A stretch of DNA of 64,000 bases, taken from contig JBAKBP010013052.1 of the NCBI GenBank assembly GCA_037953745.1, positions 1 through 64,000 of the forward strand. Direction: 5' to 3'. The notes beneath the pieces are model-generated. The model saw nothing but the letters and a program-made list of their open reading frames with translations. It was not told the origin of the DNA and searched no databases. Positions 34,901 to 44,049 of the stretch are shown one piece after another. This stretch comes from Lithodes maja (Eukaryota; Arthropoda; Malacostraca; Decapoda; Lithodidae). The position numbers and the translations under genes are program-made. Each line of letters starts with the position of its first letter. Within the stretch, counting starts at the first letter, position 1.

Positions 34901-35609
34901 GTGATTTCAAAACACAATTCAAGCTGATCCGGAATGACTGAAGATCCTGGTACGTATGCTTTGGTCCTGATAACTCCAGCAATTTGTAAACTAGGCGCTG
35001 TAGAGTCAACTCTGTATCTTCAAAATTCTCCTTGAGTACGTCTAGAGCTGCTGTATAATTGGCATCTGTTATGGGAAGTTCCTTGATAAAGTCCAATGCA
35101 AAACCCCTAAGTTGACCCAACAAGTATGAACATTTATTTGCTGCAGAAATATCTAACCTGTCATGAACTAAACCTTTAAATTTGTCCCAAAAGGTATTCC
35201 AATCAGATTGCCCATCAAATTCAGGTAAGGTTATAGGTGGCAACTTAAAGCTTTGTTGTCCCAGAGCCGCTGTACCATTACTGGTACCATTACTCCCTGT
35301 CCCGGTAACTGTCTCTGTCGCCAAGGATTCGAACCCAGCTAGTTGATCCAAATAATTTTCACGGGCATTTGCATAGGCTTGCTGTAATTCCTCAAACCTT
35401 TCAGATTGTTCTTGTTTGATGCAAAAGTCCTCCAATTTATTGCAAGACTCTTCATAATTAGCCCACCGGGTTTTAAGATCTTGGATTTGAGATTTTAACA
35501 GCTCCCTTGGACAGGGGTCACTTCTTTTTACCTCCTGGCAATCATTTAATGCTCTAGTTACCCAGCCTAATTTCCCCAACATAGATTTTCTCAAGAGTGT
35601 ATCAGTCAT
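31944..35609 (-). CDS. BEL/Pao polyprotein: Gag, protease, RT, RNase H
   Basis: A 1221-residue frame starting MTDTLLRKSMLGKLGW. Residues 1-110 are helical, 115-265 resemble the BEL Gag-type domain (LPEFDGQSDWNTFWDKFKGL). Three cysteine/histidine knuckles follow at 385-450 (CMLCSEQHSTVYC, CLVCLSTRHSTEEC, CFRCKTGVHHTALC). Protease has ALFDTGAQKTF at about 497. RT spans about 770-960 with FVADISKAFLRIGL, FGSCSSPFLL and the catalytic FYMDN near 926, where BEL/Pao elements often have an N after the first aspartate. RNase H follows (FCDASSKAYGA, WTDSEICLHWI), ending NPADLVSRGVGVKK. The frame stops at a TGA just before the integrase part. Confidence 0.85.
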   Translation of the reverse strand: MTDTLLRKSMLGKLGWVTRALNDCQEVKRSDPCPRELLKSQIQDLKTRWANYEESCNKLEDFCIKQEQSERFEELQQAYANARENYLDQLAGFESLATETVTGTGSNGTSNGTAALGQQSFKLPPITLPEFDGQSDWNTFWDKFKGLVHDRLDISAANKCSYLLGQLRGFALDFIKELPITDANYTAALDVLKENFEDTELTLQRLVYKLLELSGPKHTYQDLQSFRISLNCVLKSLSTQKDLDSASWLLNHIVQQKLSQKTCDELYHRYKKNYFTYQEIEEGLRELCKHMQVSKKDSGIKEGDNKVKYTKVSTTGTKEKAKPFKKEEVGTYVTSVQQNNQTNTVSKTKGVWERKNSSLNSPVTQEVTRNINPTPGINQENRKVCMLCSEQHSTVYCRTYPNLKARLPRLIELGKCLVCLSTRHSTEECATKLNLCFRCKTGVHHTALCPKISEVQPKPTSVNMTLTTGNPMHTPAATPTAEIQLIRGKEVMPVKALFDTGAQKTFIAGNVVRAMNLPTVGRVNMAITGCLSNKETQTFDVVKPLIKLGKYKCKVTAVVKEDMNTSVVNKGLKEASNFLTKKGVQLADRTIESDVVGPIQLIIGSDYCGRLLRKMTRKHSIQLISSSGGYIIMGSLPTCGPSESDNQMDPVFVTPAQSLVVARIGAELIPSQLGDILEEQQEPVHKLWELDTVGIEADLPTPEDILTYNHYLDTVEYKDGQYWVGLPWMINAPELPTNYQSSRCQLNKMVERLRQHPERLDIYHKIIQEQLENYFIEEVPGEINHKEGHYLPHHAVSKDSSTTPIRVVFNCSSRAAKNEASLNDCLYVGPNLTEILGDVLLKFRTKRFGFVADISKAFLRIGLKEQDRKFTKFLWPEDPFQPGGRIKEYHFRSVLFGSCSSPFLLCSTLRYHFQNTEKPEMGQLFYMDNLQGVADSGEEVFEIYHLARQECNKANMPLQSWNSNSHILLDQIRRDYPDYQIPEYQPVLGLLWKTTTDEMSLKPLKFPDVKLTKRTLLSQVSMMFDPLGIFSPISIKGKILVQEAWREALSWDTPLPEKYTEEWNILQVEYEKVSSVKFPRRCDPTSDNECAQLHIFCDASSKAYGAVAYCVTEVRSTMIMSKSRVAPLKQRTLPQLELTAVELGTRLATYLIGMFPFLGETYIWTDSEICLHWIAKDDSHIVYVRNRVHKIKELQMNYTFMHVKSKDNPADLVSRGVGVKK

Positions 35610-37946
35610 TTTTGGAAAATGGGTAATTATTTTCTGGACTATTATTAATGTTTATACTGAAGACTAATTTTCAACAATCAAAATTATATTTAGATATAGC
35701 CTAACACATACTCAATTTAGCTGTTAATCTTTAGCATTATATGCGTACCATTATTTGCTACAAATTCAGATGAATAATTAGTTGAAAACATTAAGTCCAC
35801 AATATAATTTACCTAATACGTGGGAACGCACGCTAGTAGGGGGAGGGAATATATTTATTATTGAATTAAATGTCATATATGCTCCGTCCCGAGCATTTAG
35901 CTAGTCTACTTGGTCTTTCAGACGCAGGTGACATTAAAGGACAGAAACATAAAAATGGCCTAAATTATCAAATAATAGGGAGAATTTAGGTACAAGAATG
36001 AAGCTAAAGCTGTAAATATTTAGTTAATCATAGTTTTCTTATCCCAGATGTTAGTGGGTACCTGTGGTAGTAGCATTTTTCTAAAAGGGGGGGGGGGGGG
36101 GAACACATTTATTATTTATTAAATTTGGTATATGCTCCGTCCCAAGTGTTACGGCTGGATCGGCAATACATATTCGGGATTCTTGATCGTAGGACAGAAA
36201 TGGCTTATGTGACAACGACACGCTCGATTCCAGTCCCAAATACTATATGCTCCAGACAACAAAAGCACCAACGCCCTACAGAGTTATCGTCTATGGTAAC
36301 GAGGTACCTTAACTCGGCGAAAGTGTACAACAGGGGTAGGCTATGAGGCTAAACTCCCTCAGACATTTATAGGTTACGTTATTACTAAAGAAATGCAATA
36401 CTCAAGAAACTACGTTAATATTAAGCCTCTAATAATGTAGAATAGAAGCAGGCTAAAGGTATGACAGTGAAATGCTAAATGACAAATGTACACGCCTATT
36501 TGAAAGCGCGTGCACTAGAATAACTGTCCCCCCTACTAACATGCACTAGCATGTAGCATACAAGATGTTCATGATCCAGTAGATACCTAATAATACACAT
36601 GGAAGGAACATAAATAGTAGTCACTTATTGTAATAATGAATCTATACTTGGAATAACTAAAAGGTTGCAGGCAACAGTACTGCGCCGGTAGCCTACTACC
36701 GCATAGGCTACTTCGCTTCTCTCACTCTGTCTCCCCTCTGAGTCTGTATGCGCCCTACGCAACAGAACTCCGGACACAGCAGCAAAACGACAGTGCAGTT
36801 AATTGATACATGAAAGTATTAATAGTGTTGTCTTGTGTGTGAGTAATGTGTACTGTAAAGTGTTACATACATAAACTTAAAGAGAGCTGCAATGCATAGT
36901 AAAATAAAGATATAACCCACTCATCATCCCCATGTGTTCTAGCTAGCAGGCCAAGTCACAGGAACAACGAGTCCCAGCACCGAAAGCGAGAACCCAGGAA
37001 AAGACTGTAGAGAACACAAGGACAGATAAATTACGTTACTCTACTATACCGGCACTACGAGCGAGCTGTAGTCTCTGGTACTGCACTCGCTCCTGGCTCG
37101 GTAGGCAAATCAAGGCTAAGTCCTCGCCCCTCTACAGACAACTCCTGGGCATGGTCGGGCTCTTACACATGGCACTAGTCTAGTCACAAATTGGATGATG
37201 AGCTGGGCATATAACTCGTGAACATGTAGAACGTTCACCAACTATCCTCATCAAGAAGATCGCTGTTCCCATTAACCCCTTAAATCTAATACATGTAAAT
37301 ATATGCTTGTCCTAAGAGTAATACGAGAGGTGAGTGCTGAAACTCCTTTAGGACCTCAAGGGAAGGGTATGCATTTAAATAGAGAGAAGAATGAAATGAG
37401 AGTAATGTCGTCAGAGAGAAAGAGTGCAACCGTGAGAAATTGGGAGAGAGGGCAAGGGATGTTAGAATCTCAAAGGTTCTAGGCAACCTGATCATGGAAC
37501 ACACAGCGAGCCTCCATGCAATGTGCAGTACGACAACATGGGCAGCCAGGCAGCATATGCAGGCGGCAATGTACTACCAACCCTGTCGCACCTAGCTATA
37601 AGCGCAGGGCTGCCAACCGGTCCATACGTCTGGCAACCATTGCTACCCTCTCGCTCTGAAGTCTAACTCACTCTCTCTCTCTGAATTCCTATTATCTCAT
37701 CTATCAACTTCTCTATTGATACTACATATTAAATGGAAGGTCTCGACATGGCTTAAAACAAAACCCACCACTGGTTAGCAAATGACGAGACCTTTGCAGA
37801 GATACAAAGAACATAGTTATACGTTGTCACACTCAATATAAGCAGCCAGCACGGTACACGGACCGTGACGGTACAGTGGAGTACCAAGGAGTACAATCAG
37901 GTTGCGTTGCTACGCACTTTCTACGCATTTCTACGCATTTCTAGTC
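35610..37946. other. No gene seen; BEL 5' flank and unassigned DNA
   Basis: Upstream of the BEL start in minus-strand sense, so it should hold its 5' UTR and LTR. A segment at 35839-35900 (G-rich tract, TTTATTAT, ATATGCTCCGTCCCGAGC) is repeated with divergence at 36087-36150 (15-G run, ATATGCTCCGTCCCAAG). No ORF is supportable in the rest. CTACGCATTT is repeated three times just before 37950. Confidence 0.4.
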
Positions 37947-38195
37947 CATTTGTGATTTTCAGGCTTTAACTGTGTCATACTGCTAACATAAATTTCTGTT
38001 TTTTTCAGGCATAAATTGTGTTCTATTGCTAACATATTTTTTGTGATTTACAGGCATATTAATTTTATCATATTGCTAACAAATTTTTTTTGTGATTTTC
38101 AGGAATTAATTGTATCACATTGCTAACATACATTTTTTGTGATTTTCAGGCTTTAATTGTACCATTTTGCTAACATAAATTTGTGTGATTTTCAG
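37947..38195 (+). promoter_or_regulatory. Tandem 46-bp units resembling repeated 3' splice sites
   Basis: CAG|G sites end at 37962, 38008, 38053, 38102, 38149 and 38195, a spacing of 45-49 bp. Each of the last five is preceded by GCTAAC (starting 37982, 38028, 38075, 38122, 38169) with its second A 21-23 nt before the G of CAG, and by a T-rich stretch. That is the layout of a branch point, polypyrimidine tract and acceptor. The ORF1 ATG follows 21 bp after the last CAG. LINE 5' regions are often made of tandem monomers, so a promoter role is equally possible. Confidence 0.6.
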
Positions 38196-38216
38196 GCATA
38201 TTGTGATTATATCGTC

Positions 38217-39209
38217 ATGGCGCCGCAACGAACCTGCACGAGTTGTTCCGGTAAATTTGGCCCTACCATGTTTGTTGATACTGATGTCCAAATTTGTAGA
38301 TTTTGCCAGCTCCGAGAGAAGATTGCGGATGAATTGAATGCAGCTCACCGCAAGATCGATGCCCTGACTACGAAGCTTGAATCCCTTCAAGAATTTGCCA
38401 CACTCAACGTAGGAGTGCCCTCGGCCCAAGAAACCACTACTATGTCAACCGCCATTCCAGTGCATACAGTACCGGTACCCACACCAGCAGCTACCTTAGA
38501 TGTTGCAGATAATAATAATGACTCTACTCTCACTCCCCCCCAGGACAACTTTCAGTTAGTGAGAAACAATGTCCATCCCAGTACCAGTACCAGGAAGGTC
38601 ATCCCGACAACATGCCAAAACCGCTTCAAAATTCTGGCTATTAACGAGGAAGAGGAAGCGGAAGAAGTTCGGCTTGTGGGCGACTCCATGGTCCGTGGCC
38701 AACTAACCGAGTTCTGCGCCAGGGCACCCAGGACCAGAAAGCGATTCTGTATCCCAGGTGGCGGCGTGGACGACATTGTTGCGGCTCGGGAAGAGGTTTC
38801 CAGGCTCGCCCCCGCAAGCACTACGTACGTCATCCACGTTGGATCTAACGATGTCCAACGGACGCGGTCAGAGGAACTACTTTGCAAGTACCGGCGGCTG
38901 ATCAGGTCCTTCAAGGAAAAATCTAATAGAATCTTAATTTCAGGAATTGTTCCCCGGATTGACGTAGAAAACCGATTCTACAACATAGCTACCAGTACAA
39001 ATCGCCGACTAGCCAAACTCTGCAGGGAGGAGAACATCGGCTTTGTCGACACGTGGGATAATTTTTACTATGATAAATCTTTGTTTTCAGGAGATGGTGT
39101 ACATCTCAATGAAGTAGGAGCTGCACGTCTTGGTCGTCTGCTGAACGATGCAGTCAAGGATTTCCGTTCAAAAAACGGGGTCAACCAGACCCAAGACAGG
39201 GTAGTGTAA
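38217..39209 (+). CDS. CR1-like ORF1: zinc-finger, coiled-coil, SGNH esterase protein
   Basis: A 330-residue protein from ATG 38217 (MAPQRTCTSCSGKFGP); I prefer this start to an upstream non-ATG extension. Residues 7-35 have paired cysteines (CTSC ... CRFC), a zinc-binding module where CR1 ORF1 proteins may carry a PHD-like finger. Residues 38-65 are predicted coiled coil. Residues 150-320 form an SGNH/GDSL esterase-like domain with VGDSMVRG (nucleophile serine), HVGSNDVQR (asparagine block) and SGDGVHLNEVGA (D-x-x-H block), so the catalytic set looks complete. The role in CR1 elements is thought to be RNA or lipid interaction. The last 13 codons overlap the slippery site. Confidence 0.85.
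   Translation: MAPQRTCTSCSGKFGPTMFVDTDVQICRFCQLREKIADELNAAHRKIDALTTKLESLQEFATLNVGVPSAQETTTMSTAIPVHTVPVPTPAATLDVADNNNDSTLTPPQDNFQLVRNNVHPSTSTRKVIPTTCQNRFKILAINEEEEAEEVRLVGDSMVRGQLTEFCARAPRTRKRFCIPGGGVDDIVAAREEVSRLAPASTTYVIHVGSNDVQRTRSEELLCKYRRLIRSFKEKSNRILISGIVPRIDVENRFYNIATSTNRRLAKLCREENIGFVDTWDNFYYDKSLFSGDGVHLNEVGAARLGRLLNDAVKDFRSKNGVNQTQDRVV
39170..39192 (+). promoter_or_regulatory. Candidate -1 ribosomal frameshift site between ORF1 and ORF2
   Basis: AAAAAAC at 39170-39176 lies in ORF1 phase as tcA-AAA-AAC, the canonical X-XXY-YYZ heptamer. Immediately after it GGGTC (39178-39182) can pair with GACCC (39188-39192) around a 5-nt loop. The -1 frame is exactly the ORF2 frame and is open from 39113. 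The stem starts closer to the heptamer than the usual 5-8 nt, so a different structure may be the true stimulator. Confidence 0.55.
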
Positions 39210-42073
39210 GTCTAATACGAACTGAAAATTCAGACAATGCACAATCAGTAACATCCAACTCTAATACTCTTAAGGTGTTTTATGTAAATGCTCGTAGCAT
39301 ACGCAATAAATTTTCAGATCTAGAGGAAATCGTGTTTACAGAACATTATGATATAATCGGCATTACAGAATCTTGGTTAAATACGGAAGACAGAGACTTT
39401 TTAGCCGAATATACGCTTCCTGGTTATACAATGTTTGAGAAAAGTCGGATCAATAGAAATGGAGGAGGAGTTCTGTTTTTTATAAAGGAAAGTCTTAATC
39501 CCGTCTTAATGTCAAAACCTCAAATTGCGAATATAGACATATCTTACGTACTATTAAATAATAAACGAGGAACTAAAATAACACTAGCTTTATTATACAG
39601 ACCCCCATCTCAATCAGTGCAAACTGACAGTGAAATTTATGAACAAATTGCAGAAATAACTAACATACAAGATACCGTAATTCTTGGCGATTTCAACTTA
39701 CCCGTGACTAAATGGGGCGATATTCTTACTTCACACTCTGGACACGACCTCTATGCTAACTTGCAAGAGAGTTCACTTTTTCAATTTGTACAATCTCCGA
39801 CCCGTGGTAATAATGTGCTTGACCTTGTACTCGCAACAAAAGAAGAATTAATAGAGAATTTGAATGTTGGTGATGAATTCAGTAACAGCGACCATCGTAC
39901 GATAACTTTCACTTTAAAGTTTACTAGTAACAAATCAAATAGCAGCATTGAGAAAGTACCTAATTTCAAGAAAGCAAATTTTCATAAACTTAAATCAAAA
40001 CTTAAAGAAACTGACTGGAGCTTTCTGACTAACAATAACGACATAAATACATCTTGGGAGTGTTTCACAACCACTTACCTTAAGGCAGTGCAAGACTGCA
40101 TACCATCGAAAATACGGCGTCCAGGCCAAAATGATAAGCCCAAATGGTGGAATAAAGATATTTCAGACTGTCTGCTTGCTAAAAAATTTGCTAATGATAG
40201 ATTAAAATCCTCACAAAATGACGAAGAACGGGTGAAATTTGTAGAGCTACGACGCAAAGCCAAAACGTTAATTAAGCAAAGTAAAAAGACCCTGGAGTTA
40301 CATGTTGCGAATCAAAGTAAAACAAACCCGAAAGAATTCTATAGTTATATCAGAAAGAAAAAAGTAGTTACTTCAACTGTTGGACCGTTAGTCGATGAAA
40401 ATGGAGAATACACCAAAGACGAAGTACAAATGAGTAATGCCCTCAATACCTTCTTTGCATCAGTTTTTACAACCGAAGACCTCAGTGATATCCCTACACC
40501 ATCGCCGATTCAGATTGATAATTCAGATGTTCTAAGCAATATCACCGTTACAGAGAGAGAAGTATTGAATTGTTTAGATAAACTCAAGGTAAATAAAACG
40601 CCTGGACCTGATACAATCTCACCTAGAGTTCTAAAGGAAGCTAAGGATGAGCTCTCCAAACCACTGACATTGCTATTCAATGAATCCTTGCAGTCTGGGA
40701 CTATGCCTGATCAGTGGAAGCTAGCCAACGTAACACCGATATTCAAAAAAGGCAGCAAATCCCTACCCAGTAACTATCGTCCAATTAGCTTAACATCAAT
40801 TGTATGTAAAATGCTAGAAACGGTCATAAGAGACAGACTCGTAAATCACTTAGAGGCAAATAACTTACTTAAAGATACTCAACACGGCTTTCGTAAAAAA
40901 CGTTCCTGTTTAACAAACCTCTTAGACTTCTTCCACGATATCTTCAACCTCTACGATGAGAGTAAAGCTGTAGATATTATATACCTTGATTTTCAAAAGG
41001 CCTTTGACAAAGTTCCCCACAAACGATTTCTGCTAAAACTAAAAGCGCATGGAATACAAGACGGTGTGTTGAAATGGATAGAAAATTGGCTCAGCGACAG
41101 AAAGCAAAGAGTAGTCATAAACGGTAAGGCATCTAAATGGACCAATGTAAGTAGTGGGGTACCCCAGGGATCGGTACTAGGACCAATTCTCTTTCTAATT
41201 TACATCAACGACATAGATGAGGGTCTCACCTGTACAGTCTCGAAATTTGCTGACGATACAAAAATTGCAAATAGCGTACTCTCAAAAGAACAAGTTGACG
41301 ATATGCAACACAATCTAGATAAATTGTCATGTTGGGCCCAAATTTGGCAAATGAGTTTCAATGCGGATAAATGTAAAGTACTACATATCGGATACCTAAA
41401 TGAGAAAGCAAACTATTCGATGAATGGCACTCAGCTTAAGAATGTAAACAAAGAAACCGATCTGGGAGTAACAATATCGAGTAACCTAAAACCGAGTCAA
41501 CAATGTTCAGAAGTTGTTAAGAAGGCAAACAAAATAATTGGCTTTATAGGCAGGTCATTTGAGCATAAATCCAAAGATGTTATCCTAACCCTTTACAATT
41601 CCTTAGTCCGCCCTCTTCTGGAATACTGCGTTCAATCCTGGTGCCCTTATTACCAAAAAGATATAAACAAGCTAGAACGAGTTCAACGTAGAGTTACCAA
41701 AATGATACCTAGCCTAAAGAACAAACCATACGAAGAGCGTCTTAGAGAATTAAATCTATTTCCTTTAACCCAGCGCAGATTAAGAGGGGACTTAATTCAA
41801 GTGTTCAAAATCATCAAAGGCATCGACAATATGAACTGTAGTAAGTACTTCACTATCGACCAATCTAATTACACGCGGGGAAACGGTTGCAAAATTATTG
41901 GTAAATCTTTTAACTCACACGAATCTAAGAATTTCTTCTTCAATCGAGTTGTCAACTTGTGGAATGGGCTTCCCCGAGACGTTATAGACTGCAGCACCGT
42001 TGATTCATTTAAACTCCGCTTAGACAAATATCTCGCATCAAACCCGCGACTGACTGCGTTTGTAAATGAATAA
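39170..42073 (+). CDS. CR1-like ORF2: endonuclease-reverse transcriptase
   Basis: The frame is open from 39113 to the TAA at 42071-42073. No in-frame ATG occurs before 39431, which is already about 50 codons inside the endonuclease, so I place the functional start at the frameshift site in ORF1. The endonuclease has NARSIRNK, TESWLN, LALLYRPPS, GDFNLPVTKWGD and NSDHRT. RT has GFRKKRSC, DFQKAFDKVPHK, GVPQGSVLGPILF and FADDTK (41248-41265). The C-terminal thumb and tail end TAFVNE. All catalytic residues are present and there is no internal stop, so the protein could be active in target-primed reverse transcription. Confidence 0.85.
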   Translation, partial: KKRGQPDPRQGSVSLIRTENSDNAQSVTSNSNTLKVFYVNARSIRNKFSDLEEIVFTEHYDIIGITESWLNTEDRDFLAEYTLPGYTMFEKSRINRNGGGVLFFIKESLNPVLMSKPQIANIDISYVLLNNKRGTKITLALLYRPPSQSVQTDSEIYEQIAEITNIQDTVILGDFNLPVTKWGDILTSHSGHDLYANLQESSLFQFVQSPTRGNNVLDLVLATKEELIENLNVGDEFSNSDHRTITFTLKFTSNKSNSSIEKVPNFKKANFHKLKSKLKETDWSFLTNNNDINTSWECFTTTYLKAVQDCIPSKIRRPGQNDKPKWWNKDISDCLLAKKFANDRLKSSQNDEERVKFVELRRKAKTLIKQSKKTLELHVANQSKTNPKEFYSYIRKKKVVTSTVGPLVDENGEYTKDEVQMSNALNTFFASVFTTEDLSDIPTPSPIQIDNSDVLSNITVTEREVLNCLDKLKVNKTPGPDTISPRVLKEAKDELSKPLTLLFNESLQSGTMPDQWKLANVTPIFKKGSKSLPSNYRPISLTSIVCKMLETVIRDRLVNHLEANNLLKDTQHGFRKKRSCLTNLLDFFHDIFNLYDESKAVDIIYLDFQKAFDKVPHKRFLLKLKAHGIQDGVLKWIENWLSDRKQRVVINGKASKWTNVSSGVPQGSVLGPILFLIYINDIDEGLTCTVSKFADDTKIANSVLSKEQVDDMQHNLDKLSCWAQIWQMSFNADKCKVLHIGYLNEKANYSMNGTQLKNVNKETDLGVTISSNLKPSQQCSEVVKKANKIIGFIGRSFEHKSKDVILTLYNSLVRPLLEYCVQSWCPYYQKDINKLERVQRRVTKMIPSLKNKPYEERLRELNLFPLTQRRLRGDLIQVFKIIKGIDNMNCSKYFTIDQSNYTRGNGCKIIGKSFNSHESKNFFFNRVVNLWNGLPRDVIDCSTVDSFKLRLDKYLASNPRLTAFVNE

Positions 42074-42293
42074 CTTTATTGTATACCCCCCTCAGTTACG
42101 AACCCATCTGTCCCCTACTAACTTCCTAATCCTGCCACGGACATTAGTTCTAGGGCAGTAGTTCCCTTTCCAATGTTCCCTTACCCACTCTAAACCACTG
42201 TTTGGACACTTGATCCTCAGTGTTTTGGAGGACAAGCAGCCTAGAAGGGTCACTAGACCTGTTGTTGCTTGATTTCCTTTGTACTCCTTTGTA

Positions 42294-43836
42294 CTCCCTC
42301 CTCCCTCCTCCCTCCTCAAGCGCGTGGGAAATCCTTTGTCGATCCCAGATTGAGAGAGAATATGACGTAATGATTGTCAGTGGGCGGTCCTTAGTAGTTT
42401 GCGATATGCCGCTAGAGGGCCGAGTATAAAAAGGAGAGGTCCTCGCCACAATTCTTTAGAACTCATCAGGCAGAGCGACTTCTCATATCCCTTGCAACTA
42501 TCCATATTCTTCCGACTGATGCGAACTTTCTCTACTCTCTGAACAGCCTATCTTCTTCTCTTCTCGTCCCTTTTTAACCCATGATCCCTTTGGTGCAGAT
42601 TTAGTCAGCCAAAGTATTATCGCTTGAGTTCTCACGAGATATATGCCTGTTAGATAGCCTATTTTGGAAGGGATAACTAGAATAGGATTGATTGATGTTT
42701 GTTGCACTCGTATATGCATTTCCCTGTGTACGATTATCCATGTTCCTGTTTTCTGCTGGTTTAGGTAATGCTAGACTGGGATAAGGTTTCGGGAGTTGTG
42801 ATTTCCTATGAGTACTAGGTTTTGGTTGAACCGGTACAATTGCAACGGAGACGTGGGAAGCCTAGGTGGTCTTTCTGACTGTGTACCTTGAGAGTTTAGC
42901 ACTGTGTTGCGAGTGAGGGCTTTTGCCTCTGCCACCCAACACTGTGCTATCTCGTTTGCTTGACTTTGAGAGGATCGCCAGGAGAGAACCAGATACTAGT
43001 GATCTGGATCTCTCAAGAGAGCATCCCGTCAATTAACGTAATTTGGCCGCACAGTCTTAAGGACCTCGCTAGGCTACGAGCCGCTTGCTCAGCCATTGTT
43101 TCCTAACCTTAGATATCCCAGCTAGACTTTGCTCGACCAGCAGATACAGCATAGTATTGAAGCTTCTCCTTATGTATGTTATTGTTTATGCACTATTGAT
43201 TTCATGTGTGGCACGCTTAGCTACTTTAGAGATTAGTGGCCCACGAGCACAATCCTAGTAGGCTATTGTCAGTGCATTGTCGGAGTACTTCTTCTTAATG
43301 TTTGCCATTTACTATTGTTTATTCTTATAATTCTTCTTATGTCAACTTAAAGCCTTTAATTGCCAGTGTGTTACTTATTGAATTGCTGTTCAAAATCCGA
43401 TACTTACTTCTTACGAGTATTCGAGAAGCATCTAACTTTATCAGAAGATTCCTTGCTTGATGCTCGAGGACTATTGTTTAACGTAACGTAATAGTGCCGA
43501 TCCGAAGTAGAGGGTGGAGGACTTCTTAAGTTCTTAGTCAAGGGTGGATTACTTCGGCTTCGGCCAACACTATTCTTTAGTGTTGTAGTACTTTCTTCTT
43601 TGTTTGATTGTTGACCAGACTAGATAACTCCCGTCTTGTTATTAGTCTGTTGTGTGAAACGCTAGTACCGAGTTCTTGTATACCCCGTTATAGCAGATAG
43701 AACTCTGGAGGGTAGTGGCGTTTTTTGTTCGGCTGGCAGTACTCTGGGGTTGGGATCGTGTGTTTCCGTTGTGGCAGCGAGCCATACTCGAGTCCTGTGT
43801 AAGAGCCCTAGTGTACCCGAGTGCCCGGTCGTAACA
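42294..43836 (+). repeat. 5' LTR of Gmr1-type copy 1, 5'-truncated
   Basis: Matches 49980-51531. It begins in the CTCCCTCC microsatellite of the LTR and ends CGGTCGTAACA. A TATA box (TATAAAAA) is at 42425-42432. Since it lacks the first 300 bp (U3 upstream part), any enhancer there is missing, but the core promoter remains. Confidence 0.9.
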
Positions 43837-43838
43837 AA

Positions 43839-43856
43839 TGGCGACCTTGCTTAGGA
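43839..43856 (+). other. Primer-binding site
   Basis: TGGCGACC starts two bases after the LTR end and is followed by TTGCTTAGG. The first eight bases fit the 3' end of a tRNA ending GGTCGCCA; insect gypsy elements of the 412/mdg1 kind, primed by tRNA-Arg, start in the same way as far as I recall. The identical site follows the LTR of copy 2 at 60934. Confidence 0.65.
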
Positions 43857-44049
43857 TTTTGTGAACAGTATAATTTTTTGCAGAGTTGTACAACATTTGT
43901 TTGTTCGTACTTTAGCGTACATATTGAAGAATATTTTTTTTTGTAAGGCAATTAGGAGAGCATTTAAGAGACTCCAGTTAATTTAGTAATTAGTGCTTAC
44001 ATAAGGGAGTTTAACACTTTTGTCTCGAGAATTTTTTGTGAACTTCAGT

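Larger units (their letters stand above)
30005..35609 (-). mobile_element. BEL/Pao LTR retrotransposon, coding part
   Basis: The coding region of a BEL/Pao element in the order Gag-like domain, zinc knuckles, protease, RT, RNase H, integrase and C-terminal domain. Two long frames in the same phase are separated by one stop codon, and a SINE splits the C-terminus. LTRs could not be paired: the right flank (35610-36350) has no sequence matching the left flank. Confidence 0.85.
37947..42293 (+). mobile_element. CR1-like LINE, copy B, apparently intact
   Basis: Contains a tandem-repeat 5' region, ORF1 (esterase type), ORF2 (endonuclease-RT) and a 220-bp 3' UTR ending in two units of TTTGTACTCC. 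Esterase/PHD-type ORF1 proteins are known for the CR1 group. Neither ORF shows a disabling lesion. The 5' boundary is uncertain. The 3' end runs directly into a CTCCCTCC microsatellite that belongs to the LTR of the next element. Confidence 0.85.

Noticed and set aside
37947..38195. Considered as a CRISPR-like array because of regular spacing
   Set aside because: The units are directly tandem, diverge throughout and have no distinct spacers; the genome is eukaryotic.
43642..43896. Minus-strand 84-codon frame conserved in two LTR copies (also 60737-60991)
   Set aside because: It lies across the LTR end and primer-binding site; conservation follows from LTR identity and no domain is visible.
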